Source: Azolla caroliniana (lineage: Eukaryota; Polypodiophyta). From it: DNA of 64,000 bases. The notes under the pieces are model-generated. The model was not told where the DNA came from, did not search any database, and saw nothing but the letters and a program-made list of their open reading frames with translations. The stretch spans positions 10,416,001-10,480,000 of the forward strand of contig JBHGNT010000006.1 of assembly GCA_043228905.1 (NCBI GenBank), written 5' to 3'. Numbering within the stretch: position 1 is the first letter of the stretch; each line of letters starts with the position of its first letter. The position numbers were made by a program, and so were the translations under genes. Below are positions 20,471 through 30,182 of the stretch, in pieces.

Positions 20471-22213
20471 TCCAGAGCATCATTCCACCTTACCCCGGAC
20501 CGGAAATGCTTCTCATCCTACTTAGCCAGTGACCACAGCTGTGTCCGGGTGGGGAATGAAGGTACATGCCGAATCGTCGGCATAGGAGACGTGTGGCTGT
20601 CAACACCAACCGGATGCAAGTTGCTGCTGAAGGATGTCTGACACGTTCCGGAGGTTCGTCTGAACCTGATATCAGCCGGTCGGCTAGATGATGAAGGCTA
20701 CACGAGTAGCATCCGGAACGGTGTCATGAAGTTCAGCAAAGGGAGCCTGATTGTGGCTCGGGCCCGGAAGGTCAACACACTGTACCTGATGAATGCCCGG
20801 TTATGCTCGGAAGAAGTGAACGTGGCATCCGACACTGCCGGTGAGTTGTGGCACAAGAGACTGTGTCATATGAGCGAGAAGGGGATGAAGAGGCTTGCAG
20901 ACGACAACCTCATTCCAGTGAAGAACGTGCACTTGGAGAAGTGCACTGACTGTCTGGCCGGTAAACAAAACCGGACCTCCTTCCCACCAAGGCCACCGAT
21001 GAGACGTAATGCACCACTAGAGTTGGTGCATACGAATGTGTGTCAGGTAGACACGAAGTCACATGCCGGAGCGCAGTACTTCGTGACGTTCATAGATGAC
21101 CACAGCCGGAAGTTGTGGGCCACACCGCTGAAGACGAAGGATCAGGTGCTATCCATCTTCAAAGAGCTCCACGCGAGAGTGGAAAGAGAAACCGGCCGGA
21201 AGCTGAAGGCGGTTCGAGCAGATAACGGAGGAGAGTACCGGGGGCAGTCCGAGGAGTACTGTCGCTCGAAGGGAACCCGGTTCGAATTTACCGTGCCAAA
21301 GACGCCGGAACTAAACGGACTGGCCGAGAGGATGAACCGGACCATAATGGAGAGGGTCTCGAGTATGCTAGCGCATGCAAAACTACCCAAGAAGTTTTGG
21401 GCTGAGGCATTGTCGACGGCGACATACGTGATAAACAGATCACCCTCAGTACCCTTGGACGGAGACACGCCACAAAGAGTGTGGACCGGTAAGGACGTGT
21501 CCTACCGACATCTGAAGGTGTTCGGGTGTCTCGCGTACGTGCATGTAGCAAAGGACCGGAGAGGAAAGTTAGATCCAAAGACCCGGCCATGCATATTCCT
21601 CGGTTACGGTGACCATGAGTTCGGCTACCGAGTGTGGGACCCGGTTGACAAGAAGGTATTCCGGAGTCAAGATATTATCTTCATGGAGGACAAGACGCTC
21701 GCCGACTGGGAGTCGGAGAAGAAGATAATAAAGTCCGAGTCAACTGGTAAGGATAGACTCTACGATGAGCAGACCCAACTGGCAAGAGACCGGTTAGCAC
21801 TCGAGGAACCAGCCGGTTACGGTGAGGATACCGAACCAACAGAAGAAGAAGTAGAGGACGCTGAGACCGGAACCGGCTTAGACCCCGAATCAGATTCGGA
21901 TGAAGAGCAAATGGAGGAGCCGGCTACCGAAGCCCAAAGACGGAGATATCCTCTCAGAGAGAGAAGGGCCCCCCGGAGATTTTCGGATGCAGAGCATGTT
22001 CTGCTGACCGATGAGGGGGAGCCGGAAAGCTTCGAAGAAGCGAAGGAAGACACCCACAGCCGAAAGTGGTTAAGTGCCATGGAGGACGAGATGGATTCCC
22101 TACATGAGAACCATACGTACGAATTGGTGGAGTTGTCGAAAGGAAAGCGAGCACTCCGGAACAAGTGGGTGTACAAGTTGAAACCGGGAGATACAAAGCC
22201 TGGATCGTGGTGA
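20455..22213 (+). pseudogene. Protease and integrase of copia D
   Basis: The protease site reads WVVDSRASFHLT, with the DSG glycine changed to Arg. A TGA at 20639-20641 (probably from CGA) interrupts the frame, which then continues open from 20642. Integrase has WHKRLCHMS with C..C in CTDCLAGKQ, then HTNVCQVD where the first catalytic Asp is Asn, ADNGGEYRG with the second Asp, and NGLAERMNRT with the Glu. An acidic C-terminal region with PLRERRAPRRF leads into the RT start. A small frameshift near 22190 separates the next ORF. Confidence 0.85.
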
Positions 22214-23580
22214 AGGGGTTCCAGCAGAAGAAGGGCGTGGACTTCGACGAGATATTTGCCCCGGTAGTAAAGATGACCTCCATCCGGATGGTGCTAAGTA
22301 TAGCAGCAAGCATGGACCTCGAGGTAGAGCAGCTGGACGTGAAGACGACATTCCTTCACGGCGACCTCGAAGAGGAGATCTACATGCTGCAACCGGAAGG
22401 ATTCGTGGAGAAAGAGAAGGAGCACCTGGTATGCCGGTTGAAGAAGAGCCTCTACAAGTTGAAGCAGGCCCCCCGGCAATGGTACCGGAAGTTCGACTCC
22501 TTCATGACCGATCAAGGGTACCACAAGACACAGGCCGATCACTGTGTGTTTGTGAAGAAGTTCGAAGGAGGCGACTTCCTAATACTCCTTCTGTACGTGG
22601 ATGACATGTTGATCATCGGACGTGACCAAATCAAAATACGGATGCTGAAGAAGGCTCTCAACCGGACCTTCTCAATGAAAGACTTGGGTCCCGCAAGACA
22701 AATGTTGGGGATGCACATCATCCGGAACCGGTCAGGGAAGCAATTATGGCTGTCACAGGAGAAGTATGTGACAAAGGTGCTTCACCGGTTCAACATGTCA
22801 GAAGCGAAACCGGTCGGATCGACACTTCCGGCAAACTGCAGGCTTTCCAACAAGCAAAGCCCGAAGACGAAAGCAGAGAAGGCGGATATGATGAAAATTC
22901 CATATGCCTCTGCCGTCGGGAGCTTGATGTACGCAATGGTTTGTACTCGACCAGACATAGGATACGTAGTCGGAGTGGTGAGCCGGTTCATGAGTAATCC
23001 CGGCAAGGAGCACTGGAACGTGGTCAAATGGATACTCCGGTATTTGAAGGGCACTTCAAATATGTGTCTCCGATTCGGCTCCGGAAAACCTCAACTGGAC
23101 GGTTTCACCGATTCGGACATGTCGGCTGATGTGGATACCAGCCGGTCTACATCCGGGTATGTAATGACATATGCAGGGGGAGCTGTTTCATGGCAGTCGA
23201 GGCTGCAGAAGACGGTTGCATTGTCAACCACGGAGGCGGAGTACATGGCAGCTATGGAAGCTGGCAAGAAAATCTTATGGATGAAGGACTTCATCGGAGA
23301 GCTCGGTATCCGGCAAGAGGAATACTGACTCTATTGCGACAGTCAAAGTGCCATCCACCTTGCTAAGAATGCGGCTTACCATTCTCGGACGAAGCATATC
23401 CAGCGAAGCTATCACTAGATCCGGGAAAGAGTAGATGACCAGGAGTTCGCACTGACGAAGATCCACACGACCAAGCACGGGTCAGATATGCTGACCAAAG
23501 TTCTTATACCCGACAAGCTGGATGCATGCCGGAAGCGGATTGGACTGGTAAGACACCCCATGCCGGAGTGAAGGGGGAGT
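22165..23580 (+). pseudogene. Reverse transcriptase and RNase H of copia D
   Basis: The RT ORF (22165-23328) has FDEIFAPVVKMTSIRMVLS, MDLEVEQLDVKTTFLHGDL and the catalytic LLYVDDMLII, all expected for copia RT. RNase H follows with GFTDSDMSAD and STTEAEYMA. A TGA after RQEEY at 23326-23328 truncates it, but homology continues as LYCDSQSAIHLAKNAAYHS to the usual end near 23570. The RT core looks intact; the product would lack the end of RNase H. Confidence 0.87.
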
Positions 23581-23581
23581 T
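23571..23581 (+). other. Polypurine tract of copia D
   Basis: AAGGGGGAGTT immediately before the 3' LTR. Confidence 0.8.
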
Positions 23582-24336
23582 TGTTGGGAGACTGGTCCCT
23601 CCGGATGGGAAGGGAGAAGAACAGTGTCGACGAACCGGAAGAGAAGTACCCGGCTACGGAGAGCCGGATGGTGCAGGCCCGGTGTAAACCGGATGAGGAG
23701 TACCCGGCTACGGAGAGCCGGATGGTGCAGGCTCGATGTGAACCGGATGAGGAGTACCAAGCTACGGAGAGCCGGATGGTGCAGGCCCGGTGTGAACCGG
23801 ATGAGGAGTACCCGGCTACGGAGAGCCGGATGGTGCAGGCCCGGTGAGAACTGGATGAGGAGCACCCGGCTACGGAGAGCCTGATGACGCAGACCCGGTG
23901 AGAACCGGAGGAAGAGGCTATATTTGTAAATAGCCGAAAAGTCATATTAGTATAAATATGACTTAGGGTAAACCTTTTAGTTGTTGTTGTCATTTTTCTT
24001 GTTGGTGCAAGAAGAAGAGAGAGTGCGTAACTGTACAGAGAGAGAGTGAGAGAGAACGAGGTCGTTGGCTCTGTTGTAACCGCCGCCTGTGGCGAAGACC
24101 GTGAGCACGGGGTCGTTGCCTCCATGAACTCACTGTTGTACATACTTACATAGTGACAGTTTGTAGCCTGTGGGTTGCCGTGGTTTTTCCCTCTAGTTTG
24201 GGGTTTTCCACGTAAACATCCTGTGTACCTTTTTTTTTCTCTCCTTTGTGTCGCGTCTTATTTCCTGTTTTCTGTGTATCAAAAGAAGCTCGGTTGTGGC
24301 CGAGCGTCGTGGATAAGGAGCGTTGAGTTCCCGACA
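23582..24336 (+). repeat. 3' LTR of copia D
   Basis: A 755-bp copy of 18663-19506 with five rather than six 54-bp units and a 35-bp deletion. It ends CCCGACA before the CATGA duplication. Confidence 0.92.
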
Positions 24337-24341
24337 CATGA

Positions 24342-25679
24342 CATGAGTGACGGAAGTGGGTGAACCGGAGAGCTACATAGAAACGGCGAAAGACGCAAAT
24401 TGGCGTGCCGCGATGGATGAAGAGATGCGCACATTATCGGACAACGAGACTTGGGACCTAGTTCACGCACCGAAGGGTGTGATGCCAATCGAATGTAGAT
24501 GGGTGTTTAAGGTGAAATACAACACCGACGGCTCGGTCAACCAATATAAGTCTCGTTTGGTTGCGAAAGGCTATGCGTAGAAACACGACGTCGATTACGA
24601 CGAGACCTTCACACTAGTCGCAAAGATGACTATCGTGCGAGTTCTACTAGCCATAGCAGCAGTGAAGGGGTGGCATTTACACCAAATGGATGTAAATGTG
24701 TTCCTTCAAGGAGATCTTGAGGCACATGTGTACATGGTACAACCCCCCGAATTTCTATCCGAACTAAACACTTCGGCAGTCTACCGATTAAAGAAGGCCC
24801 CGCGAGCTTGGAATGCGAAGATTACGCAACGGTTGCATCAGATGGGGTTTGTGCCATCAAAGTCGAACTCTTCATTGTTCGTTTAGCAAGGTCGGCATGG
24901 CTTAGTTTGTCTTTTACTTTATGTTGATGATTTAGTCATCGTTGGTGCCGACTTGGAAGAAATCGGCAGCATAAAGTCTCAGCTTGCATCATCATTCAAA
25001 ATGAAGGATCTTGGCAACCTTCATTACTTGCTTGGGATCGAAGTGATCTGAACCTCCGAAGGCATATGGATCAGCCAACGTCACTACGCGATGAATATGC
25101 TCTTTAAGTTCGGGATCGCTCGGCTGGACCTCAGCTATCTGGTCGGCTTCATCAGTCAATTTTTGTCGCAGCCTATGGCGGAACACTTTCAGTGCGCAAA
25201 AAGTATATTGCGATATGTAAGCAGCACAAAAGACATGGTGTTGTTGTATCATGCATGCGTAGCCGAATAGTTGGGCTGGAAATGCCCACGATCCTAGATC
25301 CACATCCGAATACACATTTTCATTAGGAAGTGCAGCGATCACGTGGAACAATAAGAAGCAGCCAATAGTACCACTGTCGAGCACTGAGAACGAATATCGA
25401 GGGGCGACTATCGCTACGTGCGAAGTCATTGGGCTGAAACGGCTATTACGGGATCTGCATGTAGAGGTGTCCGATCCGACGACGATCCATTGTGACAACC
25501 TGAGTAGCATCCACCTTGTGAAAAACCCTATATTCCACGCTCAGACCAAGCACATTGAGGTGCACTACCATTTTGTCCGTGAGCGTGTCCTTTTTGGTGA
25601 AGTCGAAATAGGGTATGTTCCTACGGGTCTACAGATTGTTGACATCTTCACCAAGCCCCTTGGTCTCGACAAGTTGTGA
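24342..25679 (+). pseudogene. Reverse transcriptase and RNase H of copia C
   Basis: Coding resumes after D with GEPESYIETAKDANWRAAMD, continuing LKNPVKRYGYNEYMEDYYAY from 18596-18662. It has WVFKVKYNTDGSVNQYKSRL, a stop at 24580, MDVNVFLQGDL, then a decayed YVDD region near 24920 (LLYVDDLVIVG). A TGA follows near 25050 and there is an apparent deletion near 25110-25130. RNase H ends with IHCDNLSSIHLVKNP and VDIFTKPLG before the TGA at 25677-25679. The gene is broken in several places. Confidence 0.8.
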
Positions 25680-26246
25680 CATTTCTCGGGTGAGCTGGGT
25701 TTGCGTCACCTCGACACTCCGAACTTGAGGGGGAGACAGGAACAGGAGTGTGGAAGGAGCGGTAGTGACCGCGATGCCGAGACAGATGAAGAATTCAATT
25801 TCAGGCCGGCTGAAGAAGCCGAAGAGGAAAACAGGGGCTGTAATCATAAGAGCCGAAGACAACCAAACAAAGGGGAAATACAACCAAGAAGGGCGTAAAG
25901 GCCAAGACCAAGACGTGGTCTGATGTTGTCAAGGGCCTAAAAACAGAAGACGAATTGGAGACAACCAATTCGGGCGAAAGTGGAATTGAATCAAAAGTGA
26001 TCGATTTAATCTAAATGTTCGATTCAGACATTATGAATCGACTGAGGACCAAGTGGAGGAAAGGGAGATGAGAGAGGCACCAACACTGCGACAACAAGGG
26101 AGCTGAGAAGGGCCACATGACCAGACAAGCCGACTGGAAGGGTCAAAGTGTGCGAAATCAAACGGTTTGACGAGCGCAAGCGAGGCGTGAAGCCAGGAGA
26201 AGCTGAAGCGAAGATCTAGAGGAGCATGCAGAACCTCAAGTTTAGC
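25680..26246 (+). other. 3' untranslated region of copia C
   Basis: Purine-rich, AG-rich DNA with no credible ORF lies between the RNase H end and the polypurine tract. A first GAGGGGGAGA run at about 25727-25736 resembles a second polypurine tract inside the element. Confidence 0.5.
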
Positions 26247-26258
26247 TTGAGGGGGGAG
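26247..26258 (+). other. Polypurine tract of copia C
   Basis: TTGAGGGGGGAG directly precedes the 3' LTR start TGTTGAGATAC. Confidence 0.8.
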
Positions 26259-26488
26259 TGTTGAGATACAAGCTCAACATTGGGTGCGTAACCCAATGTG
26301 TAGACTAGGTGCGTAAACCGAGAGGTTGTTCGAACGTTATTCCTCGTAAGGAATAATTTTGGGAGTTAGTGTAGAAGGCTCATTTATGAGTAGTCAAGTT
26401 CTGTCAGTACTTATGTCAGCCCAATAGTCAGGGCTTGTATAAAAGGTGCTCACTAAGCACGACTTATGTATAGAGAACATATAGATGT
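26259..26488 (+). repeat. 3' LTR of copia C, truncated
   Basis: Matches the 5' LTR from TGTTGAGATACAAGCTCAAC to about 26488 (TATAGAGAACATA), then similarity ends and an unrelated minus-strand gag fragment begins. Confidence 0.8.
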
Positions 26489-26738
26489 ATGCACGAAGTA
26501 TGTTGGGTTGCGTTATGTGTGCTCCCTCAATATATCTCGAATACCCTTTTCTGGCAAGGTATTGATGCATCTTGTATTCCCAAGATGCAAAGTTTGTCCT
26601 ATCAAGCATCTCTATAGGAAGAGTGCTTCCCATCTGAGTGTTCATGATGTTGGTTTCTTCTATGTTACTTGAACCCGTTTTGTTGATCGTCGGTGTGTAG
26701 CACAACACAATTGAATAATCTCGATCAAACAACAACAC
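26489..26738 (-). pseudogene. Gag fragment of another copia element (E)
   Basis: The minus ORF contains GSTLPIEMLDRTNFASWEYK and MHQYLARKGYSRYIEGAH, a UBN2-type copia Gag N-terminus homologous to element C (SLPTEKLDRSKYGSW). It is cut off at the junction with the C 3' LTR. Confidence 0.7.
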
Positions 26739-26996
26739 ACTTTGATAGCATGTAAAGAAACGAGAGTGGCGTAGGTGATGTTGTGCAACGGAAGTAAACA
26801 TCGTATGTGTATAAGAGAAGGAGCGAGAGAGAGAGATTTGAAGAAGAAGCTATATTAGTGAAAAGATCAATTATATTCAACAATAACTAAGTCACAAAGA
26901 GTTGGTTTAAATACCAACTAGTCTAGGGCAAGTGCCCTTTTTACTAATTACAAAACTAGCCTAGTATAATGTCAACTAGCTAGTGTGCCTACAACA
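26739..26996 (-). repeat. LTR of copia E with decayed primer site
   Basis: The LTR is 26751-26996 (about 246 bp, TG...CA on the plus strand). On the minus strand it begins TGTTGTAGGCACACTAGC and ends TTTACA. The adjoining TGCTATCAAAGT (26739-26750) is a decayed tRNA-Met primer site. Gag lies immediately downstream on the minus strand, so this is a 5' LTR. Confidence 0.65.
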
Positions 26997-27417
26997 AAAA
27001 AAAGGTCAGGTCAGGTGGCCACCATTGCGTACATGTGACTTCCTTACGACGATGCGTTGGGTATTTTGCTCATGACCATTTTCTATGCATCTGTGGAGGG
27101 AGAATCCTTGTCTGATGGTTTGAACCATGTTGGAAGTGGTGTCAATGCTGGCTTTGCATGCTCCATGTTGAAACACTTCAGTACCTTCCAGATATAGTTG
27201 GATTGGAGGCGTTGGAGAGTTTTCTTTCTCCGGTTTCACTCTATCCTCATGCCCTGTATGTGTTGGGCTTCTTTGAGTTTCTTCATTGAAAATTTCTCAG
27301 GAAGCCTCCACTTCAGCTTCTTGATTTCGGCTTTATCCCTGCCTATGATAAACATGTTGTCGACATATAGGATTAGGTAGATCCTAGACTCGTTGGCCAG
27401 TTGCCGAACATATATAC
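26997..27417 (-). pseudogene. Copia reverse transcriptase fragment
   Basis: Minus-strand translation across frames gives VRQLANESRIYLILYVDNMF, in which the catalytic YVDD reads YVDN. KKLKEAQHIQGMRIE and FNMEHAKPALTPLPTWFK follow. This is the C-terminal half of a copia RT lying directly beside LTR E; the RNase H part is missing. It may belong to E after internal deletion or to another element. Confidence 0.65.
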
Positions 27418-28215
27418 TATTGGGAAACCGATTCCTCCGGATGGGAAGAGGAGCATGAGTCGAAGAAAATGAAGAATTGAATCGGTTGACATCAACTCGG
27501 CCGAGGTTGAAAAATCAAACCGATTGTTTGATTCGGTTGTGGCCAAATAAAATCCGAATCGATTCAACTATTAGCTGAATCGGGGCTATAATTGTAAATA
27601 ACCACAATATGTGCCCTTAGTAGGCTATATTTGTAAATAGTTCATATAGTGCATATGAGTATAAATATAGTTAGGGCAAGTAGTTAAGTGCAAGGCATTG
27701 TCCCACGGGCATGCCATGCTTATAGCCATCACCTACCCGAGGGACAAAGGTCAACAAGTCGAATTTGGAGTCGGGGTCGAGGCCAAACAATATGAAAGGA
27801 CAGAATTTAAAATGTAATTTAAGCTGAGTATAAAAATATACTAATTTAGGAAATAGAACGGTTTTCTTATAACTATAGGTTCTTGCCAAACAAGGCAGGT
27901 GTAATCTTGGAGAGAGACTCTCGGGTCCACTATAAAAAGGAACCGAGACCAATGTAATTGTATCGATCTATTTAGATTAATATAAGTTTAGTAGTTAGGG
28001 TATTTGTTGTGTCTATTATTGGCTTGGATAACATAGTGTCGAATATTCGGTCCTTTGTCTATTCGACTGAAGGTCTTGTGTTCGGGGAAAAAGAGTCAAT
28101 ACCACTTCGACTCGTTCATAAATTCCAAACTGTATGGACTTAAGTGTGAATTGAATAGAGAATGATTGTGTGACTATGGAGATGGCCAAGTCGGCTACAA
28201 CCGACTGGTTATTGA
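27418..28215. repeat. Degenerate LTR sequence related to copia D LTR, with embedded LTR-like DNA
   Basis: It starts TATTGGGAAACCGATTCCTC then CGGATGGGAAG, matching the start of LTR D, and has the same CTATATTTGTAAATAG and GTATAAATATAGTTAGGGCA blocks near 27625-27680. From about 27690 a different sequence with TGTCCCACGGGCATGCC follows, a motif that borders the LTRs of elements H and I, and a TATA-like TATAAAAAGG near 27932. The remainder to 28215 is unassigned. No coding region is seen. Confidence 0.5.
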
Positions 28216-28544
28216 TGTTACACAGAACGTGGAAGACTCAACACAGATAAGCTATGACATAGTTTCTTACTCGGAGTATCAGGGCACAACCGAAATTCTA
28301 TTATAAGCGCAATGATATAGTAATTCAGATTAACCTTTACAAGCTTCCCATGGCCCTTTTTATAGGGCTCATGGACGATTACAACTATGCATGAACCTTA
28401 CTTTGTATTCAATATTTTACTTTATTTTTACTCCCTATTTCCTACTCTCGCTTCTTTATTGCGTCGCTTGGTCCTACCCACTACTAGTTGGACTTGGAGC
28501 CGTTTTTTGCCCCTTCCACACTTTGTTGTTTGAACCGGCCAACA
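28216..28544 (-). repeat. 3' LTR of element I
   Basis: It starts TGTTACACAGAACGTGG and ends CCAACA, followed by CATGGCATGCTCGTGGGAC. The same arrangement (CAACA then CCTGGCACGCCCGTGGGAC) follows LTR H at 29971. The middle shows diverged similarity to LTR H. Ends are inferred from that comparison. Confidence 0.6.
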
Positions 28545-28549
28545 CATGG

Positions 28550-29510
28550 CATGCTCGTGGGACAGTGCATGTATGGTCGAACCCACGGCAGCTCAGGCTT
28601 CGTCAAAAATGTGCAAAATGTTCGGCTCTATTGGAATCGGTTTGGGTTCACGTTGTTGGGTCGAGGTGGGAGTCGGATCTGGCTCGGTGGTTTGTTCCTT
28701 TTTTTCTTTTTCCGGCGGGGGCTCGAGGGGTTCTGGTTTGGAGGGGTCATAGGTTGCGCATGTTGCTCGATCATCTCTGGAAAGTCTTCGGCCGGTTGCT
28801 GCTGTGTAATGTCCGCCTCAGTGGGATGAAGGACGTTTGGGGATTGTTCGTCTGATCCGTTGTCGGGAAGCAGGATCATTTCTAGCTCCTTCCCAGTGTC
28901 CTGCTCTTTCTCTGCTTGCACTGGAGTGACGTGCCGCGAGCACTGTGTAGTTCTTTGTGAGGTCTGCCTAAACTATGTTAACACTTTCTTGGTCGAGTTT
29001 GTAGAACCTGCTGCCTTCTTTCCTTCGATTTTCCTGGTTTGCTCGAAATATCTAGAGTTTGGCAATTTGTGCGGACCAGTTGCCCCAACCTCGTTACAAT
29101 CGATCTAATATCATTTGGGGGGGAGTTTTCTTTTCGTGTTTCGAGCAGCGTTCGGATCCTCTCCTCCCACATTTCTATCTTCGCTCGCATGTGCTCAATG
29201 CTTTCTTCTAGTTGCGTTATTTTTCATGCAATGCGTCTTGATTGTAATGTGTACCGGTCTTGGATGAGGCCCATATTCGTCCACAAGATGTCCAATTCCT
29301 TGGTATACATCTCCTCTATCTGATCTATTTCGTGCCGCATGCGGGATTGGATTTCCTCCACCAATTTATTCTTGGCTGCCATCTACTCTTCGTACCATTC
29401 CTTTTGCTTTGATTTTGCCTCGCAAAGTTCCTTGATTATATAGTTTGTTCAACACGTGAGGTAGCCACTTGTTGTTTGCCCAGGGTTGCTAGAGTCCGAT
29501 TTTGCGCGAT
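28550..29510 (-). pseudogene. Coiled-coil ORF3 of element I, C-terminal part
   Basis: Minus-strand sequence across frames gives KNKLVEEIQSRMRHEIDQIE, MYTKELDILWTNMGLIQDRY and MRAKIEMWEERIRTLLETRK, strongly heptad-like. A proline-rich, Lys/Arg-rich tail follows (NQNPSSPRRKKKKRNKPPSQ, within 28628-28921). It ends near 28628. It matches in character and place the ORF3 of H, and continues to the right of H at 39661-39870. Stops are present. Confidence 0.6.
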
Positions 29511-29971
29511 TGTTGCCCGTTCCTTTGGGTGAACACCTTCGATAGATCTGCGTCTATCGGTCTTCAAGGGCGTGGTACGTGAAGGCTTGTACCGAGGCGT
29601 CGAGAGAGATACAAGGCTTAGAGAGTAAAACACTAGCCAGACTTTGATAGACGTGGCGGCGTGAAACTCATAGGCATAGATCAAAACACAGACTCATGCA
29701 GCAAAATCGGCACAATTGAGATATATTACTATGGCAGAAAAAGGATTACAGAACACGGCCTATGGCCGGTGACCTTACAAGTTTATCTAATTCGAATGAC
29801 TAAGCTAGTGCTTCCGCTTATAATTTTCTTCTCTCTCTCCCTATTCTGAGGTACTGCTCCTCGTTTAAATAACTTTTCCCCTAACACACAGCCGAGCCAT
29901 CGGTGGCCCGTGATACTCGGACTCGGCGTTTGCTAATTTCTTAATTTTACATTTCTGTCCTCTGGACAACA
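29511..29971 (-). repeat. 3' LTR of element H
   Basis: A 461-bp LTR starting TGTTGCCCGTTCCTTTGGGT and ending CAACA. It is nearly identical over about 455 bases to 39205-39660. Confidence 0.88.
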
Positions 29972-30182
29972 CCTGGCACGCCCGTGGGACAGGACCTTGT
30001 CCGTCAGACCCACGACTTACAAAATACTACAATATTACAAAAATTGCCTTTTAGGCGTGATCCTCGTTTCATTCCTACTTTAAGATGTCGAGGATGCTTT
30101 CGGGGTCCGGGGTGGTGGCAGGGTGGTCTGGTTGGACTGTCGGTGCGGGGGGTTGAGTTTGGTCCGGGGGTGGCATATCTTC
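29972..30182 (-). other. 3' untranslated region of element H
   Basis: The sequence between the end of ORF3 and the 3' LTR has no supported ORF. It carries TGGCACGCCCGTGGGAC next to the LTR, shared with element I. Confidence 0.5.

Larger units (their letters stand above)
18663..24336 (+). mobile_element. Ty1/copia element D, complete structure but defective
   Basis: A 5674-bp element bounded by LTRs starting TGTTGGGAGA and ending CCCGACA, flanked by the 5-bp duplication CATGA (18658-18662 and 24337-24341). It has a tRNA-Met primer site, gag, protease, integrase, RT, RNase H and polypurine tract in copia order. Nonsense changes, one frameshift, a 22-bp duplication in gag and altered catalytic residues make it non-autonomous. 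It sits in the coding sequence of copia C just upstream of RT. Confidence 0.93.
2243..26488 (+). mobile_element. Ty1/copia element C, heavily interrupted
   Basis: A plus-strand copia element with 5' LTR halves at 2243-2643 and 15011-15043, a decayed tRNA-Met primer site, gag, protease and integrase at 15146-17573, RT and RNase H at 24342-25679, a polypurine tract at 26247-26258 and a truncated 3' LTR from 26259. Domain order gag-PR-IN-RT-RH is the copia order. It is split by gypsy element B, LTR-like block F and copia element D, so it is older than all three. Every ORF has stops or frameshifts, so it is defective. Confidence 0.85.

Noticed and set aside
27418-28215. A complete solo copia LTR
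   Set aside because: The start matches LTR D, but the right part diverges into other LTR-like sequence and no terminus or target duplication could be fixed.
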